Origin: Pedobacter montanisoli
GTDB taxonomy: Bacteria > Bacteroidota > Bacteroidia > Sphingobacteriales > Sphingobacteriaceae
Assembly (NCBI RefSeq): GCF_022809115.1
Contig: NZ_JALGBH010000002.1
Location: 62,001 to 126,000, forward strand
Length of the DNA: 64,000 bases
Direction of reading: 5' to 3'
Shown here in pieces: positions 46,923 through 56,374 of the stretch. A program made the translations under genes and the position numbers. A model generated the notes under the pieces. That model was not told the origin of the DNA. It saw only the letters and a program-made list of their open reading frames with translations, and ran no database searches. Positions within the stretch are counted from its first letter, which is position 1. Each line of letters begins with the position of its first letter.

Positions 46923-48014
46923 TTATTCCCATTTAAATGTTTTTACGGCTACGGCATAAATAACCACACCCCAAATTAACATAATTAAGATCTGGTGTTT
47001 TACATCCCATAAGCCTGCACCTTCAAAAGCAATTTTGCGCATGGCATCATTTAAATAGGTTAATGGCAAGGCTTTACTAATAGGTTGCAGCCAGTTAGGA
47101 AAAGCATTGATTGAAAAAAACGTGCCTGATAACAAAAACTGAGGCAGTGTAATGATATTTGAAATAGGAGGTATGGTGCTTTCATTTTTGGCAAGCCCCG
47201 ATACAACGAAACCAAATCCCATAAAAACAATGAGCCCAAGCAAAGCCATGATTAGCATATTGATCACAGTGACCGCCCCGTTTATTAAAGTAAATTTAAA
47301 GAGAAAATGACCTATCAAAATGATAAATAAGGCACCCAATAAGGCAAAACCTATACGGGCAATACCTTCGCCAAAAACAATGCTCGAACGTTTTACAGGA
47401 GTAGCAAAAAAGCGTTTGATCACTAGGTTTTGGCGCAAACTAAAAAACACGAAAGCAGTACCAAAAACGCCTGTGCTCAGTAAAGAGAAACCCAATTGTC
47501 CGGGTAAGATAAAATCAATTGTACGGTATTCTCGGCCTGTAACCGTGCTGGCTCTGATCTCGGTAACCGCAGGTACCTGATTTACCATATTTAAACGATA
47601 GGTAAGTTCATTTAATACCGATTTTAAGATGTTGCCTTTATCTAAAGAAGCAGATGTATAGGTTACATTGGTAAAATAAGCAGGTAAGCCCGAAGGATTT
47701 TTCTGTATATTGATTACTGCATCGTAATTGCCTTTTTGCAAGCTGCTATTAATATTCTGTTCGGTATCATTGGTGGCTAACCTTATCATCGGAATCTTCT
47801 GTAAAGCCGCTATGACCGGATTTTGCATATCAGATTTAGGATCTACGGCTACATCTATTTTAGTGCCTCCGCTCCCTAAGAATCCAAAAACCAGGATAAA
47901 GATTAAGGGAAAGGCCAGTGTAAACACTACAGCCGAAGGGCTGCGGGTAATGGAACGGAAACTGGCTTTAGCTAGTGCTAGGGTTGCTTTGGTGTTATTG
48001 TATTTTTGTTGCAT
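46923..48014 (-). CDS. ABC-2 type transporter permease
   Basis: The 363-residue product has one N-terminal membrane segment (~25-45), a large extracytoplasmic domain (~50-165) and five membrane segments in the C-terminal half (with VKRFFATPVKRSSIVFGEG-like cytoplasmic loop and PLTYLNDAMRKIAFEG). This is the YhgE/ABC-2 exporter layout. It works with the ATPase encoded 28 bp upstream and probably exports a lipophilic compound. Confidence 0.92.
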   Translation of the reverse strand: MQQKYNNTKATLALAKASFRSITRSPSAVVFTLAFPLIFILVFGFLGSGGTKIDVAVDPKSDMQNPVIAALQKIPMIRLATNDTEQNINSSLQKGNYDAVINIQKNPSGLPAYFTNVTYTSASLDKGNILKSVLNELTYRLNMVNQVPAVTEIRASTVTGREYRTIDFILPGQLGFSLLSTGVFGTAFVFFSLRQNLVIKRFFATPVKRSSIVFGEGIARIGFALLGALFIILIGHFLFKFTLINGAVTVINMLIMALLGLIVFMGFGFVVSGLAKNESTIPPISNIITLPQFLLSGTFFSINAFPNWLQPISKALPLTYLNDAMRKIAFEGAGLWDVKHQILIMLIWGVVIYAVAVKTFKWE

Positions 48015-48042
48015 TCTTTTTCAGTCTTTTGATTTTTAAGGA

Positions 48043-48810
48043 TTAATTGTCACGCCATGCCCGGCCGGTTAAGTTGATAAATACATCTTCCAGATTGGCT
48101 TTCTTCACTTCTTTTTTGCGTTCAAATCCACTGGCAACCAAATTATCAATTAAATGATCAGGCGTATCTAAAGCAATGATCTCGCCCGATTCTACAAAAG
48201 CTACTCTATCGCAGAGCTGCTCTGCCTCATCCATGTAGTGGGTGGTAATTACAACGGTAGTGCCATTATTGCGGATCTCGATAATAAGATCCCATAAATT
48301 GCGACGGGCCTGTGGATCTAATCCAGTGGTAGGCTCATCTAGAAAAATAACTTTAGGAGAATTGATGAGAGTGGTGGCAATAGAGAAACGTTGTTTTTGT
48401 CCACCAGAAAGTTCTTTGTACTTGGCTTTAGCTTTATCCTGAAGGTTTACCTTAGCCAGCATTTCTGCCGGGTTGATATTTACATTGTACAAGCCGCCAA
48501 AAAGCTCTAAAAGTTCAGTAAGGTTAAGATTAGGATAATAGCCTGCAGCCTGTAACTGTACGCCTATAATGCGTTTAATGGCGCTGGCATCTTTGTCAAC
48601 ATCTAAGTCATCAACCAGAATTTCTCCTGATGTTTTTTCACGTAAGGTCTCAATAATTTCGAGTGTAGTGGTTTTGCCTGCACCGTTAGGACCTAATAAA
48701 CCAAAGATCTCATGCTCATAAACTTCAAAACTGATACCTTTTACAGCTTCAAAGGCATCGTAGTTTTTAACCAAGTTTTTTACGCTAATTATAGCACGGT
48801 TATTTTTCAT
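48043..48810 (-). CDS. ABC transporter ATP-binding protein
   Basis: The 255-residue product has Walker A GLLGPNGAGKTTTLE near residue 40, signature LSGGQKQRFSIATTL, Walker B VIFLDEPTTGLDPQARR and the H-loop TTHYMDEAEQLC. The CcmA/drug-resistance subgroup fits. It is cotranscribed with the ABC-2 permease. Confidence 0.95.
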   Translation of the reverse strand: MKNNRAIISVKNLVKNYDAFEAVKGISFEVYEHEIFGLLGPNGAGKTTTLEIIETLREKTSGEILVDDLDVDKDASAIKRIIGVQLQAAGYYPNLNLTELLELFGGLYNVNINPAEMLAKVNLQDKAKAKYKELSGGQKQRFSIATTLINSPKVIFLDEPTTGLDPQARRNLWDLIIEIRNNGTTVVITTHYMDEAEQLCDRVAFVESGEIIALDTPDHLIDNLVASGFERKKEVKKANLEDVFINLTGRAWRDN

Positions 48811-48963
48811 ACCTGTAAAAGTAAGAAGCTTTGCATGAAAAGAAAATGAATTTTTAAGTTAACGCCTTTAAAAATCCAGCCAAATGCAGAAAATAACCGG
48901 TGAATTAACACCGGTTAAAATAAAATTGAAAAAATGATAGATATGATGAGCGGGAATAAGTAA

Positions 48964-49455
48964 CTATTCAAGTTGCCATTTTTTAACGATTTCTGCATTA
49001 AAACCCTCTTTCTCCTTTGGATTGGGTAAGCCTTTACCTGTGGTAATCAATTTAAATAGGCTGTTGTTAATGTAATTGCTCCAGGCTTCATTACAGATTT
49101 CATAACAAGCTTCTGCAGGTGTAAGTCCTTCGTGCGTAAAAACCACTTTTGTCTGTTCACCTTCTTTATCGATTTCAAAAATAAGTTTGGTATTTACCCA
49201 TTCGGTTTTATCATCAATAAAGTTGAATTGGTTGTCCAATACCAGATAAACCAGTTTTTGATCGGGTATCATTTCAATCAGTTTCAGTTTGCACAAATGA
49301 ACATCTTTATAATGATAGAAAAATGTTTCGTTAAGTTGATCCGTGTTTCCTTCTATGTCTTCAGACCACCAGGCTCTAAAGTTTTTGATGGCATTAAAAG
49401 TAGTCTTTGCATCCTGATCTACGAGAAAGCTTGCTGTGTAATTCTTGTTTTCCAT
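48964..49455 (-). CDS. SRPBCC (AHSA1-like) domain protein
   Basis: The 163-residue product is a single START/Bet v1-type domain: TASFLVDQDAKTTFNAIKNFRAWW at the start, beta strands with FFYHYKDVHLCKLKLIEMIP, and HEGLTPAEACYEICNEAW before the C-terminal helix. Small hydrophobic ligand binding is expected; no specific function is known. It lies 14 bp after a paralogue on the same strand. Confidence 0.85.
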   Translation of the reverse strand: MENKNYTASFLVDQDAKTTFNAIKNFRAWWSEDIEGNTDQLNETFFYHYKDVHLCKLKLIEMIPDQKLVYLVLDNQFNFIDDKTEWVNTKLIFEIDKEGEQTKVVFTHEGLTPAEACYEICNEAWSNYINNSLFKLITTGKGLPNPKEKEGFNAEIVKKWQLE

Positions 49456-49469
49456 GATTTATATAATTT

Positions 49470-49880
49470 TTAAACTGGATTTCCTGAGCCTGTTTCACAT
49501 AATAGTCTTAAGCTGTACAAAAATTTTGCCCAATTGAAATTACAATCGGCAAAAAAATCTGTGGCCGCCTGCCAGCCTCCATGAGAAAAACGTACAATGG
49601 TTTTTCCATCTTTCTCTTCCAGATCAAAAGAAATGTGGGTATTCATCCATTCCTCATTAGCGTTGATACATAACCATTCTACTTTTTTATTGGAAATAAG
49701 CTGAACGATTTTCATTTCTGTAAGGCTGTTGCCGAAAGTAAATGTATTGATAAAATTTAATTCAGGTTTGGCTGTGGTTTGTTTAGCCCACCAACCAGAT
49801 AAACCTTCTTGAGTGGTAATGGCTTCATAAACCTTTTCTATGGGAGCATTTATAGATAATTTGTGGAGAATAGCTGTCAT
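49470..49880 (-). CDS. SRPBCC (AHSA1-like) domain protein
   Basis: The 136-residue product has LSINAPIEKVYEAITTQEGLSGWW, the standard AHSA1 opening, and RFSHGGWQAATDFFADCNFNW before the C-terminal helix. It is a tandem paralogue of the next gene. The divergent regulator gene at 50019 may control the pair. Confidence 0.85.
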   Translation of the reverse strand: MTAILHKLSINAPIEKVYEAITTQEGLSGWWAKQTTAKPELNFINTFTFGNSLTEMKIVQLISNKKVEWLCINANEEWMNTHISFDLEEKDGKTIVRFSHGGWQAATDFFADCNFNWAKFLYSLRLLCETGSGNPV

Positions 49881-49973
49881 AACTCAGTTTTTTAAGAATA
49901 AATAAAATATTTGTTTAACAAAGATGCTGGCTAAAAATGAATTGATTGGTGTGTAAATAAGACTTTATGACGG

Positions 49974-50005
49974 GTTGATTTGGACTTTATATCTTCTTAT
50001 TTTTG
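49974..50005 (+). promoter_or_regulatory. Promoter of the GlxA-type regulator gene
   Basis: GTTG at 49974-49977 and TATTTTTG at 49998-50005 are 20 bp apart, close to the TTTG/TAnnTTTG consensus. This places the mRNA start near 50011 and the translation start at 50019. Confidence 0.6.
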
Positions 50006-50018
50006 TAAAAAAGAGCTG

Positions 50019-51011
50019 ATGAAACATATAACCATAGTAGTACCCGAGGGAGAAGGAAATAACCTGAGCAGCATTGTAGGTGCGTATAAGCTGTTTATGC
50101 GGGCTAATGCTTATTGTAAAAGTACAGGAAAAGATGAGCTATATAAAATTGAAGTGGCAGGGGTTTCGCAACAGGTAGATTACTATGAAGGCTTATTTGC
50201 TGTAAAACCACATGTAAACATCTCAGCAATCAGCAAAACCAACCTGATCATTATTCCTTCATTAAATCACAATTATGAACAGGCCCTGTCACAAAATAGT
50301 GCACTTACAGACTGGATTGAAAAACAATATAAAAACGGGGCAGAAGTAGCCAGTATTTGTACGGGAGCCTTTTTATTGGCTTCATCGGGATTGCTTAATC
50401 ACAAAAGCTGTTCTACACATTGGGCTGCTGCAGATCATTTCAGAAAAATGTTTCCGCAGGTAAATTTACAAACCGACCGTTTAATTACAGACGAGAATGG
50501 TATTTATACCAATGGAGGGGCTTATTCTTTTTTAAATCTTATGATTTATCTGATAGAAAAATATTACGACCGTTCAACTGCAGTTTTCTGTGCAAAGGTT
50601 TTTCAAATTGAAATTGACAGGAACAGTCAATCTGAATTTGCCATTTTTACCGGGCAAAAACTGCATGGTGATGAAATGGTAGAACGGGCACAATTGCATA
50701 TTGAAACTCATTTACAAGAAAGGATCTCTGTTGAAGCCTTATCATCTAATTTTGCAGTAAGCAGGCGTAACTTTGACAGGAGATTTATCAAAGCCACAGG
50801 TAATACGCCGCTTGAATATGCGCAAAGGGTAAAAATTGAAGCAGCTAAAAAGGCTTTTGAAACCAATCGCAAAACCGTGCATGAAGTGATGTACGATGTG
50901 GGTTATTCAGATGCAAAAGCTTTTAGAGAAGTATTTAGAAAAAATACCGGGATGTCGCCTTTAGAATACCGGGAAAAATACAATCGATCTAAACTAATTG
51001 ACAGGGTTTAA
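50019..51011 (+). CDS. GlxA-type transcriptional regulator: DJ-1/PfpI domain plus AraC HTH
   Basis: From the ATG at 50019 the product is 330 residues: a DJ-1/PfpI amidotransferase-like domain (~1-190; ASICTGAFLLASSGLL with the elbow Cys) and a C-terminal AraC/XylS DNA-binding domain (~225-320; ISVEALSSNFAVSRRNFDRRFIKATGNTPLEY, then VMYDVGYSDAKAFREVFRKNTGMSPLEYR). It is divergent from the two SRPBCC genes and probably regulates them. The in-frame ATG at 49980 lies upstream of the -7 element and is excluded. Confidence 0.92.
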   Translation: MKHITIVVPEGEGNNLSSIVGAYKLFMRANAYCKSTGKDELYKIEVAGVSQQVDYYEGLFAVKPHVNISAISKTNLIIIPSLNHNYEQALSQNSALTDWIEKQYKNGAEVASICTGAFLLASSGLLNHKSCSTHWAAADHFRKMFPQVNLQTDRLITDENGIYTNGGAYSFLNLMIYLIEKYYDRSTAVFCAKVFQIEIDRNSQSEFAIFTGQKLHGDEMVERAQLHIETHLQERISVEALSSNFAVSRRNFDRRFIKATGNTPLEYAQRVKIEAAKKAFETNRKTVHEVMYDVGYSDAKAFREVFRKNTGMSPLEYREKYNRSKLIDRV

Positions 51012-51090
51012 TAGGCACAATCTTATTATTTATGGATTAGCCATTAGTTTCTTTCTAGATAATTTAAGAGTTAGATTTTTATATGAATTG

Positions 51091-51318
51091 CTAAAGTGTT
51101 TTTTTCTGGATTAGACTGATGAATAATGAAATTAAAAAAATAATCAACCCTAAAATGCTCAATAACATAAAGTAAAAAGAGATTATAAAAATAACATTTA
51201 AGGCATTTCCTTTATTTAGTGAAGTATTCCTTAATAATTCATAACAGATTCCGCCAATAATTGCTACGATAGCAGACCCTAACGTTATTTTACCTGAAAT
51301 TTTTATAAATCTTTTCAT
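51091..51318 (-). CDS. Small membrane protein of unknown function
   Basis: The 75-residue product has two membrane segments (~12-30 and ~42-68) with a short polar loop. No family recognised. It starts 7 bp after the stop of the gene at 51326 and is likely cotranscribed with it. Confidence 0.65.
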   Translation of the reverse strand: MKRFIKISGKITLGSAIVAIIGGICYELLRNTSLNKGNALNVIFIISFYFMLLSILGLIIFLISLFISLIQKKTL

Positions 51319-51325
51319 GTAGAGG

Positions 51326-51814
51326 TTAATTAGGCTTAACCTCTACAAAAACAAAGTTCCAACTGCAGGTGGTACAACCTTCCATGGTTTTTACATCCCA
51401 GCCCAAATGCCAATAGGCAATATCAAAAGTTGCGGTTTCGCCTGCTTTGAGTTTTACTTTGTGGTAGATGTATTTGTTAGATGGGTCGGTATAATCATTT
51501 CTGGCTTCGAAAGAAATTCCTTGTTTATCGGATAAATTTTTTACCTCAACTTCATATTTGCAGGGAGCAAGTTTAGACGAGGCCTTTTTGGTCACTTTGA
51601 TCTTGAACTCAAGTGGAACGCCTTCCAAGCCTTTCTTTTCAAATTTTTCGGAGGTTAATTTTAATAATACTGGCTTAGACCATTCTGTAGGGCCATTTGG
51701 AAATTCAAAAGTGCTACTGGAACTACTTGTAAGGTATATTTGTGCGGTAGCCAATTTGCATGTAACCATTAATACGGCTACCAGAAAGATTTTAAAAAGG
51801 GTTTTTGTTTTCAT
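51326..51814 (-). CDS. Secreted protein of unknown function
   Basis: The 162-residue product has a signal peptide (to ATAQ, about residue 25) and a mature beta-rich domain with EVEVKNLSDKQGISFEARND and a Cys pair near the end (GCTTCSW). The pattern resembles a small immunoglobulin-like domain. No function can be given. It is probably in one transcript with the small membrane protein downstream. Confidence 0.75.
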   Translation of the reverse strand: MKTKTLFKIFLVAVLMVTCKLATAQIYLTSSSSSTFEFPNGPTEWSKPVLLKLTSEKFEKKGLEGVPLEFKIKVTKKASSKLAPCKYEVEVKNLSDKQGISFEARNDYTDPSNKYIYHKVKLKAGETATFDIAYWHLGWDVKTMEGCTTCSWNFVFVEVKPN

Positions 51815-51851
51815 CGTTTTTTAATTGAATTTATGAACCTGTTCTATCTTC

Positions 51852-52577
51852 TTACAAAGTCCTTTTCCCTTTTACAGTAATGGTGGTATTGCTCCTGTCT
51901 TTAAAAGAACCCGAAAACTCATCACCGTTAATAGGTGCTATGGTAGCTCCCGATGCATCAATCAGAATATTGTTTACATAAGTTCCGGATATATCTTCAG
52001 TAGATTGTGCGCCATCTTCTCTTGCTTTACCTGTCCAGCCTTTTAATAGGGTAGAGACAATGATATTGAACGTGCCTTTTTTATTGGTAGAAGTTTGGTA
52101 AGTACCTTCAAAGCATCTTACCAATGCGGTAGAGGTTTCTTTGGCTATACTGAATATGGCATTTGAATGGCCGGGAATACTTGCCGCAACAATGGTAGCT
52201 CCGGTTCCTGAAGCACTAACCGAAAAGGTAACAGAGACTTCCTGTCCGTTTAAGGTACCTTTAAATGGTGCTACATAAAGCTGACCTGCAACCCAGGCTA
52301 CGGTAGAGGTTAAAGTAACCTTTGTGCCATCTATAACCATACTTGCTGTAATAGAATTACTGCTGGTATTGGCTATATCAAACTTAATGGTTCCAGATGG
52401 GCCTATGATCACGCCTTTATAAATACCCTTACTGCTGTTGTCATTAGCAGCCACACCTTCAGGGGTTTGAGAACATGAGGTACATACGTACACTTCCTCA
52501 ACGTTATCTTTTTTCTTTTTGCATGAAAGCGTAAAAAGTAACACACATGCACAGCTTAGAATGAATAATTTTTTCAT
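51852..52577 (-). CDS. Lipoprotein of unknown function
   Basis: The 241-residue product has a lipobox (TLSC near residue 19) and then a repetitive beta-rich body with alternating glycine and small residues (KGIYKGVIIGPSGTIKFDI; GTYQTSTNKKGTFNIIVS), which suggests two similar beta-sheet repeats. A Cys pair CTSC lies near residue 32. No family recognised. Confidence 0.75.
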   Translation of the reverse strand: MKKLFILSCACVLLFTLSCKKKKDNVEEVYVCTSCSQTPEGVAANDNSSKGIYKGVIIGPSGTIKFDIANTSSNSITASMVIDGTKVTLTSTVAWVAGQLYVAPFKGTLNGQEVSVTFSVSASGTGATIVAASIPGHSNAIFSIAKETSTALVRCFEGTYQTSTNKKGTFNIIVSTLLKGWTGKAREDGAQSTEDISGTYVNNILIDASGATIAPINGDEFSGSFKDRSNTTITVKGKRTL

Positions 52578-52711
52578 GTTTTTTTGTTTTAAGTCGGTTT
52601 TATGAAACCAAAATTATAAGCCTGTAAGTACAAAACCGGCTCATTTTATAAAGTGATACATGAAAAAATGAACATAAACTTTTGTACTTTTAAATTCAAT
52701 AACCAGAACAG

Positions 52712-53869
52712 ATGTATAGCAACGTGTCTCCGTCATTTTCATTCTACCTGTCTTTATTTTGCTGGGCGCACTTATGGTTTTTTGCTGTGGTTTTGGCAGT
52801 AAAAAGAAATAACCATACGGCCAATCGGTTTTTGGCACTTTTTCTTTTTTGCTTTTCATTTATACATGTGCAACATGTACTGTTACAGATGGGCTGGTTA
52901 AGTCATATACCATTTTTCGATCCTTTGTGTGGTGTTATTTTAAGTGGGTTGGGCCCGCTGTTCTATTTTTATACACGTGCTTTAACGGCACAGCCTTTGG
53001 TAAAAAAAGATGCTTTTCATCTCCTTATTGTTTTACCGGCAGTTATACACCTTTTAATGTTGCTGTTCTCTAAAAAAGGAGAGAGCCTTGCCGATTATTA
53101 TTATACAGGTACAGCAGAAGCAAAACGTTATACCTCTATAAATGTACTGTTGTTGTGTGGCATGTTACTATGTTTTACCGTATATCTGTTGGCCAGTATA
53201 AATGTGATTAACCGTTACCTTAAAAAAATAAATCAGACCTATGCCAGGTCAGAAGAGCTCAGGCTAAAATGGTTCAGGGATATTGTAATTGCTTTGCTGG
53301 CATTTTCCTTCTTGCTGGTGCCTTTTACCTTATATTATGCCAATGTAAGCCAGAGCAGTTTGATATTAGGCTATTTCAGTACGCTGATCTACTTTATTAT
53401 CGTGCTTAAATCGTTAAACACTTCTGTGTTGTTTAACAATAGCCTGACCCCAGATCCTCAGCCAAAAGCAATCACAGAAAAACATAAATACCAGAATTCT
53501 TTTCAAACCAGTGAAAGTATAGATCGTTTAGGACAGCAAATTGAAGATTTTCTGGCACAAAATCCTTTGTTGTACGATGAAGATTTAAGCCTTAAACAAA
53601 TGGCTGATACTTTAAATATACCACCCTATATCTTATCGGAAGCAATTAACCGTTATTTTGAGAAAAGTTTTTTTGAATTGATCAATACGGCACGTATAGA
53701 AAAAGCAAAAACAGAGTTGTTGTGTATGGAAAGTGCCAATATTACGATAGAAGCCGTGGGCTACAATTGTGGTTTTGGTTCTAAGGCAGCGTTTTACCGG
53801 GCATTTAAAAAAACAACCGGTTTAACACCAACCGCTTATTTAAAAGAGCAGGAATTAACCTGCCCATAA
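52712..53869 (+). CDS. AraC-family regulator with N-terminal membrane domain
   Basis: The 385-residue product has about seven membrane segments in residues 1-240 and a C-terminal AraC DNA-binding domain at ~285-380 (LSLKQMADTLNIPPYILSEAINRYFEKSFFELINTARIEKAK, then AVGYNCGFGSKAAFYRAFKKTTGLTPTAYL). Membrane-bound AraC proteins are common in Bacteroidota and sense signals unknown to date. It is convergent with carA. Confidence 0.9.
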   Translation: MYSNVSPSFSFYLSLFCWAHLWFFAVVLAVKRNNHTANRFLALFLFCFSFIHVQHVLLQMGWLSHIPFFDPLCGVILSGLGPLFYFYTRALTAQPLVKKDAFHLLIVLPAVIHLLMLLFSKKGESLADYYYTGTAEAKRYTSINVLLLCGMLLCFTVYLLASINVINRYLKKINQTYARSEELRLKWFRDIVIALLAFSFLLVPFTLYYANVSQSSLILGYFSTLIYFIIVLKSLNTSVLFNNSLTPDPQPKAITEKHKYQNSFQTSESIDRLGQQIEDFLAQNPLLYDEDLSLKQMADTLNIPPYILSEAINRYFEKSFFELINTARIEKAKTELLCMESANITIEAVGYNCGFGSKAAFYRAFKKTTGLTPTAYLKEQELTCP

Positions 53870-53885
53870 AAAAATTGGTTTGGGG

Positions 53886-54998
53886 TTACCAAACCAATTC
53901 TCCTTTGATCATTGCAATAAAATCATCAAAAAGGTAACGCGAATCATGCGGGCCCGGAGAACTTTCAGGGTGATATTGCACCGAAAACGCTTTTTTACCT
54001 TTAACTCTTATCCCTTCAATAGAATCATCATTAAGGTTAATATGTGTAATCTCTACTTTATCAGAGTTTTTAACCTCTTCAGGAATTACACCAAAACCAT
54101 GATTTTGAGAAGTAACTTCGCAATGGTTTTTAATGATATTTTTAACCGGATGGTTTAAGCCACGGTGTCCGTTAAACATTTTCATGGTACCAATACCGTT
54201 AGCCTCAGCTAATAACTGATGGCCTAAGCAAATACCAAACATAGGTTTGTTGGCAGCCAGAACAGCTTTAACGGTTTCAATACCATAAGGCATAGCCGCA
54301 GGATCGCCGGGGCCGTTAGAAATAAAATAACCGTCTGCACCCCATTTTTCCATTTCCTCAAAAGAAGTTTTGGCAGGGAAAACCTTTACATAAACGCCTC
54401 TGTCATCAAAGTTGCGCAAAATGTTCTTTTTAATACCTAAGTCTAAAGCAGCTACTTTAAGAGGAGCTTCAGGATTACCATAGTAATAAGGCTCTTTAGT
54501 TGAAACTACAGAAGAAAGCTCCAGGCCACTCATTGGCGGCACTTCATCAAGCTTGTTTTTAAGCTCCTGCAAATCGGTAATTTCCGAAGAAATAATAGCA
54601 TTCATTGCGCCTTTATCTCTTATATGACGAACCAAAGCCCGGGTGTCTATATCAGAAATGCCCACAATATTTTCGTTCTGAAAATAATCCTGGATAGACT
54701 CAGTTGCTTCTTTTCTAGAATACTGTATGTTGTAGTTTTTACAAACCAGTCCGGCAATTTTTATCGAATCAGATTCAACCTCATCTTTATGTATGCCGTA
54801 GTTACCAATATGTGCATTGGTGGCTACTAAGATCTGCCCAAAGTAAGAAGGATCGGTAAAAACCTCCTGGTAGCCCGTCATACCGGTGTTAAAACAAATT
54901 TCTCCCGTTGTGGTACCAATTTTTCCGGCCGCTTTGCCGTAAAAAACTGTGCCATCGGCCAGTAACAAAATTGCAGGTAATTTTGCGTAGTTAGTCAT
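53886..54998 (-). CDS. carA: Carbamoyl-phosphate synthase small subunit
   Basis: The 370-residue product has the CarA N-terminal domain (CFNTGMTGYQEVFTDPSYFGQI) and a C-terminal class I glutamine amidotransferase with the catalytic Cys in MFGICLGHQLLAEA and the His/Glu pair in VQYHPESSPGPHD. It supplies ammonia to CarB for arginine and pyrimidine synthesis. carB is not adjacent on either side in this window. Confidence 0.97.
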   Translation of the reverse strand: MTNYAKLPAILLLADGTVFYGKAAGKIGTTTGEICFNTGMTGYQEVFTDPSYFGQILVATNAHIGNYGIHKDEVESDSIKIAGLVCKNYNIQYSRKEATESIQDYFQNENIVGISDIDTRALVRHIRDKGAMNAIISSEITDLQELKNKLDEVPPMSGLELSSVVSTKEPYYYGNPEAPLKVAALDLGIKKNILRNFDDRGVYVKVFPAKTSFEEMEKWGADGYFISNGPGDPAAMPYGIETVKAVLAANKPMFGICLGHQLLAEANGIGTMKMFNGHRGLNHPVKNIIKNHCEVTSQNHGFGVIPEEVKNSDKVEITHINLNDDSIEGIRVKGKKAFSVQYHPESSPGPHDSRYLFDDFIAMIKGELVW

Positions 54999-55224
54999 TT
55001 AAAAAACAATAAAAATTGTGGGTAAAAAAAGAAAATAAAGAATGAGGCCTTATCGTAATTTCCTCGTGTATTAAAGTAGCCTGAACTTTCTGATCGAACT
55101 CATTCATTTCAGAGCACAAAAGTACATTTTTTCAAAGAAAAAAAATCAGTTTTTTAATTTTTTTAACAAAGGCCTCCAAGTTTGTAACAAATTAATAAAA
55201 CGTACATTTACAAAAGCAAAAGTT

Positions 55225-55232
55225 TACCTTTG
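55225..55232 (+). promoter_or_regulatory. -7 element of panB promoter
   Basis: TACCTTTG matches TAnnTTTG, 21 bp before the panB ATG. No TTTG at the usual -33 position. Confidence 0.5.
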
Positions 55233-55252
55233 TACATATCAAAACAAAACAC

Positions 55253-56068
55253 ATGTCGGTACATAAAGAAGTAAAGCGTGTTACCACGCATATTCTACAG
55301 GAAATGAAGCAACGTGGCGAGAAAATTGCCATGCTAACCGCCTACGACTATTCTATGGCCACCATTTTGGATGATGCAGGTTTAGACGTGCTTTTGGTTG
55401 GCGATTCTGCGTCAAACGTAATGGCAGGGCATGAAACTACGTTACCTATTACCTTGGATCAGATGATTTATCATGCACAATCGGTGGTAAGAGGTGCTAA
55501 CAGGGCATTTGTGGTAGTAGATCTTCCTTTTGGTTCATACCAGAGCGATTCAAAAGAAGCGCTTAAATCGGCCATCCGTATCATGAAAGAATCTGGAGCG
55601 CACGGCGTTAAGCTGGAGGGCGGTACAGAAGTGGTAGAATCGGTTCAGCGTATTGTTGCAGCAGGCATACCAGTATTGGGACATTTGGGTTTAACACCGC
55701 AATCTATCTATAAATTTGGAACTTACAGCGTAAGAGCCAAAGATGAAGAAGAGGCCGCAAAACTGAAAACAGATGTATTGGCCTTGCAAGAAGCAGGTTG
55801 CTTTGGCGTTGTACTAGAAAAAATACCAGCAAAATTAGCAGGAGAGGTAACCCAATCTATACAAATACCTACCATAGGAATAGGAGCGGGGCCACATTGC
55901 GATGGACAGGTGCTTGTAGTGAACGATATGATTGGATTAACCAAAGGTTTCAGGCCGCGTTTTTTACGCCAGTACCTGGATCTGTATGAGGGGATTAAAG
56001 GCGCAGCACAAAACTACATTCGAGATGTAAAAGCAGTTGATTTTCCTAACGAGAAAGAACAGTATTAA
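55253..56068 (+). CDS. panB: 3-methyl-2-oxobutanoate hydroxymethyltransferase
   Basis: The 271-residue product has the PanB pattern [40 protein letters not shown], then [10 protein letters not shown] and [10 protein letters not shown], and [19 protein letters not shown]. It makes ketopantoate from ketoisovalerate, the first step to pantothenate and CoA. It stands alone; panC and panD are not in the window. Confidence 0.97.
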   Translation: MSVHKEVKRVTTHILQEMKQRGEKIAMLTAYDYSMATILDDAGLDVLLVGDSASNVMAGHETTLPITLDQMIYHAQSVVRGANRAFVVVDLPFGSYQSDSKEALKSAIRIMKESGAHGVKLEGGTEVVESVQRIVAAGIPVLGHLGLTPQSIYKFGTYSVRAKDEEEAAKLKTDVLALQEAGCFGVVLEKIPAKLAGEVTQSIQIPTIGIGAGPHCDGQVLVVNDMIGLTKGFRPRFLRQYLDLYEGIKGAAQNYIRDVKAVDFPNEKEQY

Positions 56069-56374
56069 TTTGTAATAAGAATAAAAGAACAAGGGGTAAA
56101 GATTTTTTGAAAAGTAGTTTCAGCGTTTACCGGTTAAACCATCTGCTTTTCGTCTCAATCTTTTGTTAAGTACTTATGTCATCTGAGCCTGTTGAAGGAT
56201 TTTCATAGCAGAAACGCTTCGATAAACTCAGCGCGACACAAAATAATTGGTAAGGATAAACAAAAGGTATTTACACTTCAATCGGGTTTAGTTGACAAAA
56301 AAAAATGCAACCAACCCAAACCGAGCAGCAAACTACGATTGATCATTTTATCGATTTAAACATTTAACCAACTA
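56069..56374. other. 306-bp region between panB and the pseudouridine synthase gene
   Basis: It holds a CCTGAG/TCGAAGG palindromic repeat pair at 56176-56239, and a 20-codon open frame at 56305-56367 whose reality is doubtful. No promoter match was found. Confidence 0.6.
56176..56239. repeat. CCTGAG/TCGAAGG palindromic repeat, inverted pair
   Basis: ATGTCATCTGAGCCTGTTGAAGGA is followed by a diverged inverted copy (GCTTCGATAAACTCAGCGCGAC), forming a ~64-bp hairpin-like unit of the same family as the copies around the GIY-YIG gene. Confidence 0.7.

Noticed and set aside
55010..55252. Pyrimidine or arginine attenuator before carA
   Set aside because: I looked for a leader hairpin with T-run on the minus strand and saw none that was convincing.
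56305..56367. 20-codon ORF before the RluA-type gene as leader peptide
   Set aside because: No promoter element or terminator/antiterminator pair accompanies it, and its codons do not include a run of one amino acid; it may be chance.
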